A stretch of DNA of 64,000 bases, from NCBI GenBank assembly GCA_018806985.1, contig JADANN010000302.1, positions 1,806,001 to 1,870,000 of the forward strand, in the 5' to 3' direction. The translations under genes were made by a program, and so were the position numbers. Shown here piece by piece: positions 49,520-61,899 of this stretch (position 1 is the stretch's first letter; the number at the start of each line of letters is the position of its first letter). The notes below the pieces were generated by a model, which did not search any database, had not been told where the DNA came from, and saw nothing but the letters and a program-made list of their open reading frames with translations. The stretch comes from Angiostrongylus vasorum. Taxonomy: Eukaryota > Nematoda > Chromadorea > Rhabditida > Metastrongylidae.

Positions 49520-50470
49520 TGCATGAGTTTATTCCGTTCACACTCCTTAACACTAAACATCCACCACCTGACTATGTCGTAATCATTTGATAGGTGAAGC
49601 AGGACGTTCCTATTCCTTCCGTTATTCGGAACTGTGGATAGCTGCACAGCTGCGATTCATACGTTCACACGGGTAGCATGTCCTTAGTTCTTGTTCTTTG
49701 CACTGCTTTTTTTTTCTCGGTTTGCTCAATTTTCATACTCACATGTTGTTTTTCACATCTGAAATTTTTCGACACCACACAAACATGTCAGCTGTTTCGA
49801 GTACGATAAACTGGGTAGGGTAGATTTGAGAGTAGAAAGCTTAGTCGTAATTTTCGTTGTGCTTATGATAGCCTTAGTATTGCCAGGAGTGAGGTAATGA
49901 CCGGGATATTACGATCCCTTCTTTTTTCGTCTAATATTTACAACTGTTCTTTGTACAAGGAAGTTTATCAGTTGCAGTGTTTGCTTTTTTTCTTCTTTAT
50001 ACTTCATGTGTCAGCTTTCATGTTCTTCAGTATCCTCCCGAAATGCCCTGCTTCAAGGCCTTTTCCTAATATATAAGTTCTCCGCACCTCATTACAGGAC
50101 AACACAGCTAGGAATCACAGTGGATCAGGAAAAAGTGACAGCATTTAGTGCGTTTTAGAATGATGGATATCAGACAGGTATGAAATAAACCTAACGTTAC
50201 CCACATGAACTTGGTCTCAAGCAAAGTAGTAACCCACAATTTGATCTGGTTTGCAAGCTTACGATGAGCGTTAAGATGAGCGTCTGAGGGAATTGTTCTA
50301 CTATGGTACGATCGAAGTGTGAAACTGGTCGCTTGACTAGTTGTGAACCTGTAGTTTTAGTCGAGTGGTAAACTGGATACTACCATTTAGTCCCGAAATT
50401 GTCGATAATTTGAAAAACCAAGTTTCTTTTAGCCTCGGGATGACTAATCAATGTGTGTTCTTTCATTTAC
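49520..50470. other. No gene found
   Basis: Single-copy AT-rich DNA without recognisable features. Confidence 0.45.
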
Positions 50471-50480
50471 AAGCTAACAT

Positions 50481-50763
50481 AAAAAAGGATAAAGCTCTCG
50501 GCGTTGATCAATCCCTTAAGGATGCGCCATGCATTCGACTCCATTAAGCATCGTTTGGAGGTGATTGAATGCATATCTGGCCTTTACAATGACTCGCGGT
50601 GGCCTATCGATGTATCGAGCCAGTGCTGCTATGCTCCCAGACAATTCTGGTATCAACTTGCCGACCCTGGAGGGATGGAGGGCATGGTGAGCCATGGACG
50701 CGTGGATCGATTTCATGTGTGTGTTGCAGGGCGCCTTCAACCACCCCGCCACACGCGCCTCTA
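50481..50763 (-). repeat. SINE family B, copy 7, with target-site duplication
   Basis: Inverted copy with A-rich tail side at 50481 (AAAAAAGGATAAAGCTCTCG) and head near 50763. Flanks carry ACAAGCTAACAT (50469-50480) and ACAAGCTGACAT (50764-50775), a 12-bp target duplication with one mismatch. Confidence 0.85.
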
Positions 50764-50779
50764 ACAAGCTGACATGAAA

Positions 50780-51350
50780 TTGACAAAAGCACTTTATTAG
50801 GTTAGCGTCTTGGCGCCTTCCCCCCTGTTCAGGTCCGGATTGATCGGAATCGATTGTCCATAGTTTTTCTTTATTCCGATGTAAGTCGTCATGATCCCAA
50901 CTAATCGAATTCGGTGGATTATCGCTCCCAATGAGGAAATCTCACCCGATAGCGCTGTTTTGTACAGGACGGTTGCTGTTGATACTGATTGTCTTCCGGT
51001 AATTGTCTGTTTTTTCACCGAACTATCCATGTTGTAGCATCGAGCTTAAAGAAAGTCGATCTTTCAAATATTGTTGTGCGCTTTGCTAGCTTCTAATGAT
51101 ACCGAGTGCTGTAGGATTCATTGTCCGGTGAAAAAACAAACGATTATCAACAGGCAATCACTATCAACAGCAAGCCTCCTGTATAGAAAGCGAGGTCGTC
51201 TCATTCGAGCGGCGCTGCTTTGACTTCGACTCGATACGACCACGAAGACCAACATCGGAAGAACGAAAGACCGTCGGCAATCGACTCGGATCAATTCGGC
51301 TTTGAGGAAGGCGCAGGCACCGAAACGTTACCCAAATAAGGCGTTTTTAT
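50780..51350. repeat. Diverged fold-back element
   Basis: Inverted arms of roughly 240 bp (about 50785-51035 and 51110-51345). Matching blocks include TATCAACAGCAACCGTCCTG-type sequence inverted in the left arm and ATCAACAGCAAGCCTCCTG in the right; the right end carries GGCTTTGAGGAAGGCGCAGG, then CCGAAACGTTAC, akin to the F core. Confidence 0.6.
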
Positions 51351-51359
51351 CAGTTTCTG

Positions 51360-53300
51360 TGCAGCTCACGAAGAATCTTTGTGTACTGAGTAGGGACTCC
51401 GTGACTATCAAGGGTAAGCGTACCCAATAAAAGAACACATATTGCCGACCGTGTTGCCTAAAGTGGTAGTTATTTATTTTTTTGTTCCCTGAAGGTTTTT
51501 TTTGCTGGACGATCCTTGTCAAGGCGGTCCTAACTAATCGCCACACCTGGTGTGGTCTGGAATTAACCCTACAAGCAACCTGTAGCCGTTCTAGTCAAAG
51601 AGATCATGCCACTTTCGAGGATGTTGCGAGATCGTTACCGTGGGCGGTTATTCCCCACTTGTTTTGGTAGAGGAGTCTCCTTCAGTATGTGGTGGGCGTT
51701 CCTGCCACGACAAGGACAATTTCTAAGATTGTCTACTACCGAGTTGCCTTGCCGATTTAAGTGTCGAACTCCTCTTCAAAACGGCTTCTGACATCTGGGA
51801 ATGAATTCGCTACGTTTTCTCACGAATCACAACCAGAATCAATACTCCTCCCGGGAAGGCGATGTCGAATTGAGGATGTCTCATTTCTTTAGCCCGTTAA
51901 GGTTTCTTCTTTGTACTTTGCAAAACTAACGCTAACTAACTGTGTTCAAAAGTTTTGTGTCGGTTCCAGTTTTTTACAAACATTTCGCTTTTCCACAGGA
52001 TCACCTCAAATGTGCGTCCATTTGATCTTTCATTTATTTGAGTCATATTTGACCCCATGTTCATTACTTCACTAGCCATTCGAAAGGTCTTGGTTTTCAA
52101 GCTTAGCTCTATTTTGTGTTTTATTTTCATTCTGTAGAGTAATGAAGTCTGTTCCCTCCTCTTTTTCTCTCTTTGTAATCTCACTTCGTACTCGAGGATA
52201 TTCCTCTGAGATGCTATGTTTTTTAGACAAACTAGTCCCTTTACTAACTTCTGCTCCATAGAATGTACAGCTTGTCCCTTATTGATTGAACCTATTGATT
52301 GGATCATTCAGTAGATCACAGCCAGCAGTGAATTCCTGGGCAGGTTTGCTTGGCGTGTTTGTTTAACTTGCGGGCTTCGGACAAATTCGACGCTTAGTTC
52401 TAATCTTCTAGCAAAGTTGGTTTTCAGTGAAGGAAGAAGATGTCTGGAAGTTTGTTCATCTTTATTCCGGATGAGAAATGAGTTTGTATTCGTACCCATT
52501 ATCTCGAATGGGTAAAACCTATCACCTCTTGCTTGTGCTCATATACAGGTATAATTCCTCTGTTATCTCAATCAAAACGTCCTTTCAAGTGTTAAGATGT
52601 TCTAAAGTGTTTCAATGTTCTTGACGCTGCCACATTTTGTTCTAGCATTTACTGCTTATTGATTGTATTTGAGTTTGATTTAGCTGAATCATGGGATATC
52701 AGTGGCCACTAAGAGCAATAATGCCAGACATTACAACACTGTGGAACAAACTTGCTAACTAAAGTGTTTTTCGATTATTGTTAAGCTTAAAACTGGAAGC
52801 GAAGAGAAAGAAACGAGGTGAAGTAAGGAGATGAATGGACGTTGGTCGTACTTCAAGGCTCAAGCAGGGTTTTATTTGGACTAAATCTACTTTTTTGCAG
52901 TGCTGAACATCGTCTTGAAGTTTGTAGTAGTTAGTCCTTAAGTTTAATGTTTATCAACTCTATGCGATTCAGAGCGACTTAAAATACTCATATATTTCTG
53001 TCCTTATTAGTTCCATTTTCTTGGCGCTAGCTCTTTATTTTTAGATCGAAGGTAGGTTTTAGATCTGTGGAGGCTTTCATGTTTAGATTTCTCTTTCAGA
53101 TGTTTTCTTTTCTTTTCCTGTCGTCAAACGCTGTGATTTCTATGTGATTGAAAATGAGCAATTCATAAAGATGTATTGCTCGTGATTGTCACCATTTTTA
53201 ATGTATTTTTATTTGTTTATCTCCTACTTTCTTTCTTTTAGGTTACGCCTTTTCCCGAATGCACGCGTTCGATGTATTCCTCCAGGGTTTTGTGTTTGTG
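51360..53300. other. No gene found
   Basis: A 123-codon minus frame (51936-52307) is Lys/Glu/Arg-rich because the plus strand is pyrimidine-rich there; no domain is recognised. The 3' part is the upstream region of the adenylate kinase gene. Confidence 0.4.
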
Positions 53301-53310
53301 ATATATGTTG

Positions 53311-53319
53311 GACTTACAG
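53311..53319 (+). promoter_or_regulatory. Putative trans-splice acceptor before adenylate kinase
   Basis: GACTTACAG lies 13 bases before the start codon at 53333. The frame is open upstream, so the site could instead join a 5' exon. Confidence 0.4.
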
Positions 53320-53332
53320 GACGTCGGCCATT

Positions 53333-55580
53333 ATGTTACGAGTGCTATTAAGTGGACCAGCGGGTAGTGGAAAACGTACGATAGCGAAAATGTTGTTGAA
53401 GGAATTCGATCAGTTTGGATATTTCTCTGCAGGTGACTTCATCAGAGACCACATTCAACGAGGTACAGGTGAGCGACGTTTTAACGCTAAATAGGCCCTG
53501 AGCTCTTTTTCTTCTTCAGTGAAATATGAAGCAATAGTTGCCTATTTTTACAGCATTGCTTGGAAATTGGTGTTTGTATGCTGTATGCTACTCGATCGAC
53601 TGGTCTTTTCCATCATTTCTTACGTTAGGTTTGCAAGACAGTTTATATTTCAGAATTTGGACAAAGAGCTTCACCGTTTTTGCGTAAAGGAGAGCTCATA
53701 CCAGACAGTATTCTGAACGGTATACTTCTAGAAGAAGTACGACGAGCGAGACCGAAGCTGATTCTTGACGGTACGCTATATATGTTATGAAGTTCTTTAG
53801 GTAATTCTTAATCGTCTTCTTACCGATGTCTTACCTTTGCAACCAGTTTGAAAGAGCTTTAAGAACTATTTGTTGATACCAACTTGTGAAAGTTGGACAC
53901 TATTTGCTGTTAAGTGCCTACTCAGAAAGAATCTGATATAAAAAAGACACTCTCTCGGAGTAGTAGTAAAAGTGGTAGTGTAATTTGAAATTTGCTTTAC
54001 AAATGAGGCTAGATTTTTTTTATGATCTATGTCTTGTACTACTTGCTTACATAGATATTTGGATGGCCCATCCTCACTAGTTTTTACGAGCCCCAGAATA
54101 ATTTCCATTTTTTTTGGAGTTTTGCTGGTTTATCCATTGTGGTTCCCTGGAGTCCCAAGGTCAGCCTAGCCAAAATTTGCCCTAGGTCGTCACCACCACA
54201 GTCAGTCGCCGCCCTAATGGATCAGGAGATTTGCCCCATGCGAGTAGTTTGATACCAGGAGAGTGATGGGTCTTCGTTTTGGTTTTTGGTTTACTCTTAG
54301 CTGGGCTTCCTGATGGAAATGCTGGACTCCTCAGCTTGGGAGAGCCTGCTAAGGGTATGAATCCCTCCACTGTACATCGCAGCCGTACACCCATGAACAC
54401 CTCCCTAGCCATGGTAAGGCGGTAAAGCGATGGGAGGTCTTGTGGTATTTTGAAGAAATATGGTCAGTGATTCAAATGCTTTAGCAATTTGTCGATTATT
54501 GTGTCGGGACTTCGAAAAACTGGGTTTTAGTGGCCTTTAGCATAGTAATTTGTAAGGCGTTCCATTGAGAACGTTAATAACAGCTTTTATTTCAATACTT
54601 AGTGTTCCTCAATGGATATTTGATATTGAGCTTATGTTTCTTATGTCTAGGATATCCACGTACAATAGCTCAATTGAAAATGGTCGAGGAGGTAGCGCCT
54701 TTGGATCTTGTTATAGAACTTCAGGTCAGAATTTTTTACAGATGTCAACAAACTTTTCTAGTTTTCTGCAACTACAGTTTTTCCAAATGTGATTGGTTGC
54801 AGTTCATTAGTTCCTTATCCGTATTCTCTTATGTCGTTTGTTTTTAAGTCGTTAAACTATACTTTCTTAGGTCCCTAAAAAGGTCCTCATTGATCGTCTG
54901 TCAAAACAACTTGTGCACAAGGCATCCGGCAGGACGTATAATTTGGACTTCAATCCTCCAAAAGTTGAGGTTGGAGAAGCACCTCTTGATTCTCATGTTA
55001 TTTTTTCTTCCAAAATCTGTTACTATAGTGCTTTCTAAACAACTCTAACATTAGATTAAGTACTAGGTTTAGTCCGTGTAATATCATACTGTATGTTTTT
55101 TATGTAATGTTAATTTCTTGTGTTGCTGTAGAACAGTGAGCTGAATTAGTAGTTTTTTAAGATGGGAAAATCAAGGTATACGACGTCTTATGATCATGAT
55201 TGGTAGTAATCAACATTAGGAAAGTTAAGAAGCTATGCAGTTTCTGCAACGTTTCCTTATTCAGGGAAAGGATGATATAACTGGTGAGCCTCTGTTCAAA
55301 AGAGATGATGATGTGGCTGAGATTGTAAGCAGGAGGATAGAAGTCCATGACAAGACAGAGAAAAAGGTTGTAGATTACTACAGGTGAGTACTGTACGTGT
55401 AATCATGACTGATTAGCATCTCCGTCTAGCAATGTCCATTTTGTTTTTTTGTGATAAGTCATTTAATCTTCCAGAAATCAAGGAATCTGTATGACTATGA
55501 AAGGTGAAAACTCTACCGTTGTATTCAATGCCATTTCGGAAGCGATGGTAGAATTGCTGAATAAGCCTGTTGTCGGTTGA
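53333..55580 (+). CDS. Adenylate kinase, AK3/AK4-like nucleoside monophosphate kinase
   Basis: Six exons, 53333-53468, 53654-53770, 54651-54724, 54871-54969, 55265-55383 and 55475-55580, join in frame to 216 residues. The enzyme transfers phosphate between a nucleoside triphosphate and a monophosphate. Motifs in order: P-loop GPAGSGKRT (residues 8-16), NMP-binding AGDFIRD (33-39), RKGELIPD (56-63), the GYPRT signature (85-89), LID region [18 protein letters not shown] ending at 142, [11 protein letters not shown], and a C-terminal helix. The LID lacks Cys zinc ligands, as in the AK3/AK4 group. Against the family consensus GKGT, the P-loop has Arg at the Gly position (K14, R15, T16). No clear mitochondrial presequence from this Met. 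Intron 2 contains repeat D. A poly(A) signal lies 436 bases after the stop. Confidence 0.9.
54052..54440 (-). repeat. Repeat D, copy 7 (adenylate kinase intron 2)
   Basis: Inverted copy from ACATAGATATTTGGATGGCC to GGCGGTAAAGCGATGGGAGG; tail units degraded. Confidence 0.7.
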
Positions 55581-56015
55581 TTGTCACAGTGAATTACGTC
55601 TGACGTGTTAATTTCCAACGGTAATATGGGTTCTGTTGATAGGATTAAAATCCGAACTTCAGAAGTTGCACTTAAGAAGTGCTAGCTTTATAACATATGA
55701 ACTATCTTGACCTAATTTCTGGTCTAAATACACCTCTTCTGGTACTACCCAACCATTATAACTTTGCTGGTTTACGAAAGTTTTAACCTAGTGTCAAGTT
55801 TTACCAAGAAACCTTGGCTGCTCATTCCGAGTATCAACCCTTTTTTGAGTTATCCATAACGTTTTGCTTGTTATACCTTTCTGTTTTGTTCTTGTCAGTG
55901 TTCTGGAAAACACTGAATGTTGATTTTGATTTAAGCCATTGTATAGGCGTGTATTATTTAGGTTATCTTTTTATATTTTGTGCTATAAATGCGCAATGTC
56001 TCTTTCTGTTTATAC

Positions 56016-56021
56016 AATAAA
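56016..56021 (+). terminator. Poly(A) signal AATAAA
   Basis: AATAAA on the plus strand 436 bases after the adenylate kinase stop codon, a plausible 3' end for that transcript. Confidence 0.45.
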
Positions 56022-56029
56022 GATATTTT

Positions 56030-56940
56030 TACAGTTCCGATGGTCGTTGTGTGAGCCGACGAAAAATCGCTCGTATTCCACTAGGATGGCCAAAACGTAG
56101 CTCACTCTGGCTTAAATTATGTCGGAGTCTCATACATATGCATTGATTTCAACTTATGTACACCCGAAACTGCTCAATGCATCAAAACTTTAGAGAAGCA
56201 CATCTGGGTTCGTATTACACTTTATTAATTGAACTAGAGACTATTGGAATCCGCAGAGCATTGCTGACAAAATACAGCTTTATTGTACAGCGACAAGTCC
56301 TTAGAAGCCTGCAGGACATACTTTTCTCGTTTTCCCTTCTCTCTTTCTTCTTTTTTTTGTTCTTGTTGAGGCCTGTTTCCTTCCAATGCATCGTTTATGT
56401 TTATTGCACCTACTGTTACGTTAAACGTTTTTGTATTATAACTTTGTTTGTACTTTTGTAAAATCGATTTTTAAACAGATTTGCCGTTAAAGTAATATTC
56501 CCAGAGAAATGCTAGTACTCTTAGAATTGTAGGGCGGACCTTTCTCTAGGTCTATCATGTCCTATTCGGGAAATTATCTTTAGTTATCGGAGAGATCTTT
56601 CTTCTTGAATGCGATAGACTTTTGAAATTGTTTTTTAATAAGAGCAGTATGGCACAGTATCTTGCACCCTCTGACATAACTGCAGTTTGGGCAGCAGATA
56701 ACCCTGATGAAAAACCACGAAAACTTCAAAACCATTGTAGTTACTCAACACTGACTACCGACTAGTCTGAAAACGATGGAAAAGGTACTCCTACGTCGGT
56801 CCCGACGCCTTCACCATCATAGATTTTATGAGTCAGATTCATATTTTTTGGATTGTTGAATGCATATAACATTAATATCTTAATGATTAACGTAGTAAAA
56901 AATTCTCTTGTAACAGTTCCCAGGATTGACTTTCTATTAA
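56030..56940. other. No gene found
   Basis: Adenylate kinase 3' flank; a pyrimidine-rich tract at 56320-56370 but no recognisable gene. Confidence 0.45.
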
Positions 56941-56956
56941 CCTCGGCATAGGAGTA

Positions 56957-57728
56957 TGAATGCGTCGTTTTCTTGTTCAGCAATCGCGAGGTTGTTAAAC
57001 AGCATACATTTACTTCCATAGAAAAAACACAACACAATACAACAGTAGCTGACGTTTCAGCAGTATCGCCTTCTTCAGAGCCTGGAAAGGTATACTGATA
57101 TACAATTTACTAGGCCAAACGCTTCAATGACACTTACAAAAGACGAAAAACTCTATGGCAATTACATGGTCAACAGCTTCTCGAAAAAACTCACCGCTTT
57201 TTTACGTGACTTTCCCAATGAGGAAGATTAGAACAGCTGATTATGGTCGCATAAGGTTGATGACTGCACCATCCCACATCAGAAATTGATGCGAACATAC
57301 GGAGTCAGGTCGTGTGTGACCTCTGGGAATTCATCGCTGCTATTCATTGTGGTGTTTTAGGTATTTATACAAAAAACCCTCAAGAAGTTTTCGCGCTAGT
57401 GTTTTAATCTCCTGTGCCATATGAGTTTAACCATAAGCGACTATAATCAGCTGTTCTAATCTTCCTCATTGGAAGTCACGTAAAAAGCGGTGAGTTTTTT
57501 CGAGAAGCTGTTGATTATGTATTTACCATAGAGTTTTTCCTCTTTTTTGTAAGTGTTATTGAAGCGTTTGGCCTAGTAAATTGTATGTCAGTATACCCTT
57601 CCAGGCTCTGAAGAAGGCGATACTGCCGAAACGTCAGCTACTGTTGTATTGTGTTGTGTTTTTCTATAGAAGTAAATGTATGCTGTGTAACAACCTCGCG
57701 ATTGCTGAACAAGAAAACGACGCATTCA
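56957..57728. mobile_element. Large fold-back element, family F termini
   Basis: Inverted repeat with arms of about 300 bp: left 56957-57257, right 57430-57728, loop about 170 bp. The outer ends pair TGAATGCGTCGTTTTCTTGT with its complement near 57705-57728; the inner ends pair AGCTGATTATGGTCGC with GCGACTATAATCAGCT. Both arms contain the GCCGAAACGTCAGC-type core of family F in opposite orientation. No transposase; non-autonomous. Arms differ by few substitutions, so it is younger than most repeats here. Confidence 0.85.
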
Positions 57729-57739
57729 TAAAAATTCTC

Positions 57740-58480
57740 TGTTTAACAAACGAGATATCCGTCTCGTTAGTTCCCTACACTTACAAATTTGTATTGAAAA
57801 AAGACATTGTCACCTTATGTTGTCAGTTTTCATAGTTCCCTCTCAAGTAGTTTGTGAAGGGCATTAATCGTCTCTTTCATATCCCAGAAATGTTCCTTGT
57901 GATGAGAGGTATACAGACTCTTAGCTTGCTTTTCGAACGGTCTCTTTAAAATGGGTGATGTGCCTGCGAAGGGATGAATCTCGTGTTACACATTAAAGTT
58001 CAGTAACTAGTCTCAGCCTCGATGGTAATCATTGTACTTAAATTACCTATCTTCATATGTCGTGCTGGTCTCACCACATTTTTCTTTTCGTTTCGTTGTC
58101 TTCCAGTTGTTATTCATGAAGGGTCTAGTCGGATTTGGGTGTGCATTCTGCTTCAACTTAAACTCCCTTCTTATTAACGTGCTCGACGTTTGTAGATCCT
58201 TTCTTGGAATGCCGAGTATGAGGACCTAAACTGTTGTCTGATCTTTATCAAAGGCAGTCACCTTGTCCTTGCCGAGCAGAGAGTTGTTTGCTGCCTTGCG
58301 ATTCGAAATGTTTCAGGACAGCAGTGAATCCTGCGATTAGTTGACAAACTTCTCAGGGGCAACTTGTAAAGTTGTTTTATGCATTAAAGTAGGAAGAACT
58401 CATTGTAGATTTGGAAATTGTGTTTATATTTGGTTTCGTATGTTTTTAATCATTTTTTGCATTAAAAAGGTCATGGATCT
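57740..58480. other. No gene found
   Basis: Single-copy DNA. A 41-codon hydrophobic frame follows an acceptor-like CTTCCAG at about 58108 but no partner exon was found. Confidence 0.4.
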
Positions 58481-58849
58481 CCCCTATAGAGGGATCCAGT
58501 GCCGGTTAGTCACGAGGTAACGTGGCGCGTCCACAGGTGGCAGATAGAGGGTTAATCGCGGACCAAAAGCGTCCTTTGCTTCTCTGAGGTAGTCAGGGTG
58601 GGCTCGCTGTTTCCAGTACGGCCATTTAGCACGTATCTTCTGTATTTACGACGCCATTCATGCATGCGTGCGTGGGTATGATCTGGTTTATGCGGGTTGT
58701 ATTCTACGAGTCGGGCCAAAAGCCTGCAGTCAAGGTAAGTATGTGGGAGGTAGTTAGGACTCTCATCTAACAACTAAGCTACCCGTCTACTCTGTAGGAG
58801 ACTGGCAAGCTACCCGTGAGTATACCCAGCCCCAAGTTCAGAGCTCTGC

Positions 58850-60560
58850 AAGCTATACGTGGGTATCAAAAAGCTAAACACATGATTGAACAGATGTGGG
58901 TCAATACCGGTCTTGGCAATCTTCGTCGTCAACGCAGCTATGCACCGACATAAAGCAATGAGGAAAGCGAAATCGAAGCGTTCCATATGGATTTGGAGAA
59001 GTTCTACGGAGAAGATTATTCGTTCTATAATGTCATAGTTGAAGATTCTACCGCTAAGACTGGATCCAGGAGAACTTCTGAAGAACGTCACATTGGGACC
59101 ACGGATTAGAACGGAACGAACAGAGTGAGCGGCTGTTTGAGTTTATCATGACGACCAAGACTATCCATAGTAACTCGCAATTCCAGAAGCCCCACTCTCA
59201 GCGATCGATGTGGGAGTCTCCATTGGAGAGTACCACGAAGTTAAAGTAGCAAATTGAAGGTTTTGCCTAACCTATATCACTCTTCTCCCAGAATTCAACA
59301 TGGAATCAGACCATCGTCTGCATCGTACAAGGCTCCACTTCTCGCGAAAAGGGGAAAAAAAGCGCAAAAATTCTAAAATGGAAGTCTCAAAACCTTTAGG
59401 ATTCATTCAGTGCAATAGTCCGCTGTTGGCAAGATGCAGTTCTTGATACCACTGACGAGGAATTCGATCGGCTGGTTCAGCATCTTCATGTTAGCGCTAT
59501 GGAAGCTGAGAATTCGAAATTCACCATGAGACGTCCGTCTCCAGAAACGCTCGAGCAAATACGCCAACGTGGAATCGCATGAGCTTCTGACATCCTCCAA
59601 CTCACATCCATACTTGCAAAACATTGCAGACAGGCGATAAAAGATCTTAAAGTGTAAAGAGCAGCAGTAATGGTCGAAGCTGCAGAGGCTGGGAAAAGCA
59701 TTCGCAAAGCCTACCTTCGCCTCCGACGCCAAGACGGAACAGTTAGAGCGTCCAGAAAGGCAATGGAGAAAATCATTTACGAATACTACTCAGATCTCTT
59801 CGATAGCCACGTCCACCTTCCGTCATATGAAATGAAGGAAGGTGGATATGGTATGTCGGACCACTGGTTCTCCCTTCCGAAATCCGACATGCTATTTTGT
59901 CGGTGAAAGGTCGAACTGGCTGCGAACAGAATAAGATTTGAACACCTGAAGAACCTTCGTCCAGTCCTCGCAAATACACTGGCTCTGCTCTTCACACGTT
60001 ACCCGTCTGAATACAAGGTCCCTACTCAATGGTAGACCAGCAAAACCGTGCTATTGTTCAAGAAGGCTGATCTCCACGATATCGGCAATCGCCCAGTATG
60101 CTTACCGTATGTCGTGTGCAAACTTTTCACTCGAGTTATCCTAAACAGGATTGACAGAACACTGGACGTAGGGCAGCTGTATGGGCAAGCACGATTTCGA
60201 AAAGGATTCAGTACGATGGGTCAGCTTGACACGATAGAAAGACTCATTTGAATTATCGTCGGAATACAAGAGACCGCTCTGTCTCACTTTCGATTTAGAG
60301 AAGGCTTTTAACTCAGATGAGATAGAAGCTGTCGTGGTAGCCCTGGAGGTCAGGGAGTCGCTCCTTAGTACAGAAAGATTCTTTTTGAGCTGTATAAAAA
60401 TTTCGCAACCAAGATATCACCATTCTACAACGATTTTATTATTGGCGTCAAAAGAGGGGTTAGGCAAGGCGACACCATGTCGCGAAAATTATTACCGCTT
60501 CACTCCATAATGTCATGCGAGCACTGGAATGGGACAACATGAGAGGGAAAATCAGTTTTC
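58850..60560 (+). pseudogene. RTE-type non-LTR retrotransposon, endonuclease and reverse transcriptase, broken
   Basis: A decayed copy readable in alternating frames. Endonuclease part: YAPT near 58952, MDLEKFYGEDYSFYNVIV-like at 58985, the catalytic SDHRL at about 59310. Linker: VVEAAEAGKSIRKAYLRL at about 59672, followed by a loss relative to the family, then RASRKAMEKIIYEYYSDLFD. Reverse transcriptase: LLFKKADLHDIGNRPVCLPY (about 60050), VILNRIDRTLD, ARFRKGFSTMGQLDTIERLI, then shifted frames with FDLEKAF-like and GVKRGVRQGDTM at about 60445. The FADD catalytic box is not found. Multiple stops and shifts show it is inactive; the family could supply trans activity for SINEs in the genome. 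Confidence 0.8.
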
Positions 60561-60599
60561 GAAAATTACACTGCTGGCAAAGAGCCAGCAGATACAAGC

Positions 60600-61575
60600 T
60601 GATTTAAGCAAACAGCTCAACACCATTTAGCACTTAATTCGAAGGGGCGAGCCAGCCTCGAGCGCACTCTGAACCCAGCATCGTGGGTTTATTTGGCAAC
60701 CACATCCTATAGATCAATTTCAGTACTGTAAAACTACAACTTCCATTTGTTGAATCTCCTCCACAGCCTCTCAATCGTTATGGGGTAAATACATACATAT
60801 TACAGAACTTTCAAATAATAGACTTCATGACACAGGTCCACCTTCGAGAGTCGGGCAAAGACGCTGCAAAAAATTAATCAACTAATTAATCTCTGCACTA
60901 TCTGATATTCAACTGATTGTTCCGCCACTAAACTACTACTAAATAGCGAGTCAATACTACATCGGTCACCATAACACTGATGCATCAATCGCACACTACA
61001 GTGGTCTACATATGTTACGATATAGCACGGCGAACTGTTGGTGATTACATTCTCACTAGAAACGATAGAAAGGGTATTTCATGCTTGACCATTAAATGTT
61101 AAAGCAGTGCCATCCTCTTACATTTCTCTAATGCTACAAATGACATTAAATCTCGTTTAAACTGGAACGAGCAGAAAGACTGACAGATGTTGGGATCAAA
61201 CTCCATAACTTCTCGTGATAGCCATCTGTCTATTACATTCACGTTGAAAAAAAAGGAGACCATTACGGCCAACTATTTCTCGCCAACTTTGCAGCAGATG
61301 AAAACACATTAGACATGCTCAGTGATCACTTGGAGAAAGCGATCCACAAGTAAGCGGCCTTTGACAGACGAATGGGAAATGCAAATTGAACACAAGATTA
61401 GAAAATCTGGATAGCAGAGGGAGAATACCGTAGTGCTGTTCACTGATGTCTCTTCGAAAGAATTTCACTTTTTTGGGAAGAAAAGAAGAAGTTGCATGAT
61501 AGAACAGTACACAGGTGGATCATCATATCTCCAGGAACAAAATATGATGCCTATTTGATATCTTCATATTATCTT
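60600..61575. other. No gene found
   Basis: AT-rich DNA downstream of the RTE remnant; possibly its very diverged 3' part, but no motif supports that. Confidence 0.4.
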
Positions 61576-61588
61576 CCTTATACATTGC

Positions 61589-61880
61589 AATAGGGGCGCG
61601 TATGGCGCAGTGGTCGGAGGTGCCCTGCAACACACGTGGAATCGATCCCCGCGTCCATGGCCCACCAAGCCTTCCATCCCGCGAAGGTCGGCAAATTGGT
61701 AGCAGACTTGTCTGGGAGGATGACAGCACTGGCTCGATACATCGGCAGACCACCGCGAGTCATTGTAAAGGCCAGATATGCATTCAGTCACCTCCAAACG
61801 ATGATTAATGAAGTCGAATGCATGGCGCATCCCTCACGGATTGATCAACGCCGGAAAGTTTTAGTCTTTTATCCTTTTTT
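61589..61880 (+). repeat. SINE family B, copy 8, best preserved, with target-site duplication
   Basis: Head GGGGCGCGTATGGCGCAGTG; A-box-like TGGCGCAGTGGTCGG and B-box-like GGAATCGATCCCCG spaced as in tRNA genes (RNA polymerase III internal promoter), body GGCCCACCAAGCCTTCCATC, tail CTTTTATCCTTTTTT. An 11-bp duplication TTATACATTGC lies at 61578-61588 and 61880-61890. It resembles a tRNA head fused to an unrelated body. Most likely one of the youngest insertions in the window. Confidence 0.88.
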
Positions 61881-61899
61881 TATACATTGCGTTGATTAC

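Noticed and set aside
51936..52307. 123-residue Lys/Glu-rich minus frame
   Set aside because: Charge bias follows from a pyrimidine-rich plus strand; no domain, no splice support.
61595..61670. Functional tRNA gene
   Set aside because: A and B boxes are present but there is no matching acceptor stem or anticodon arm; it is the head of SINE B. The same holds for family C cores.
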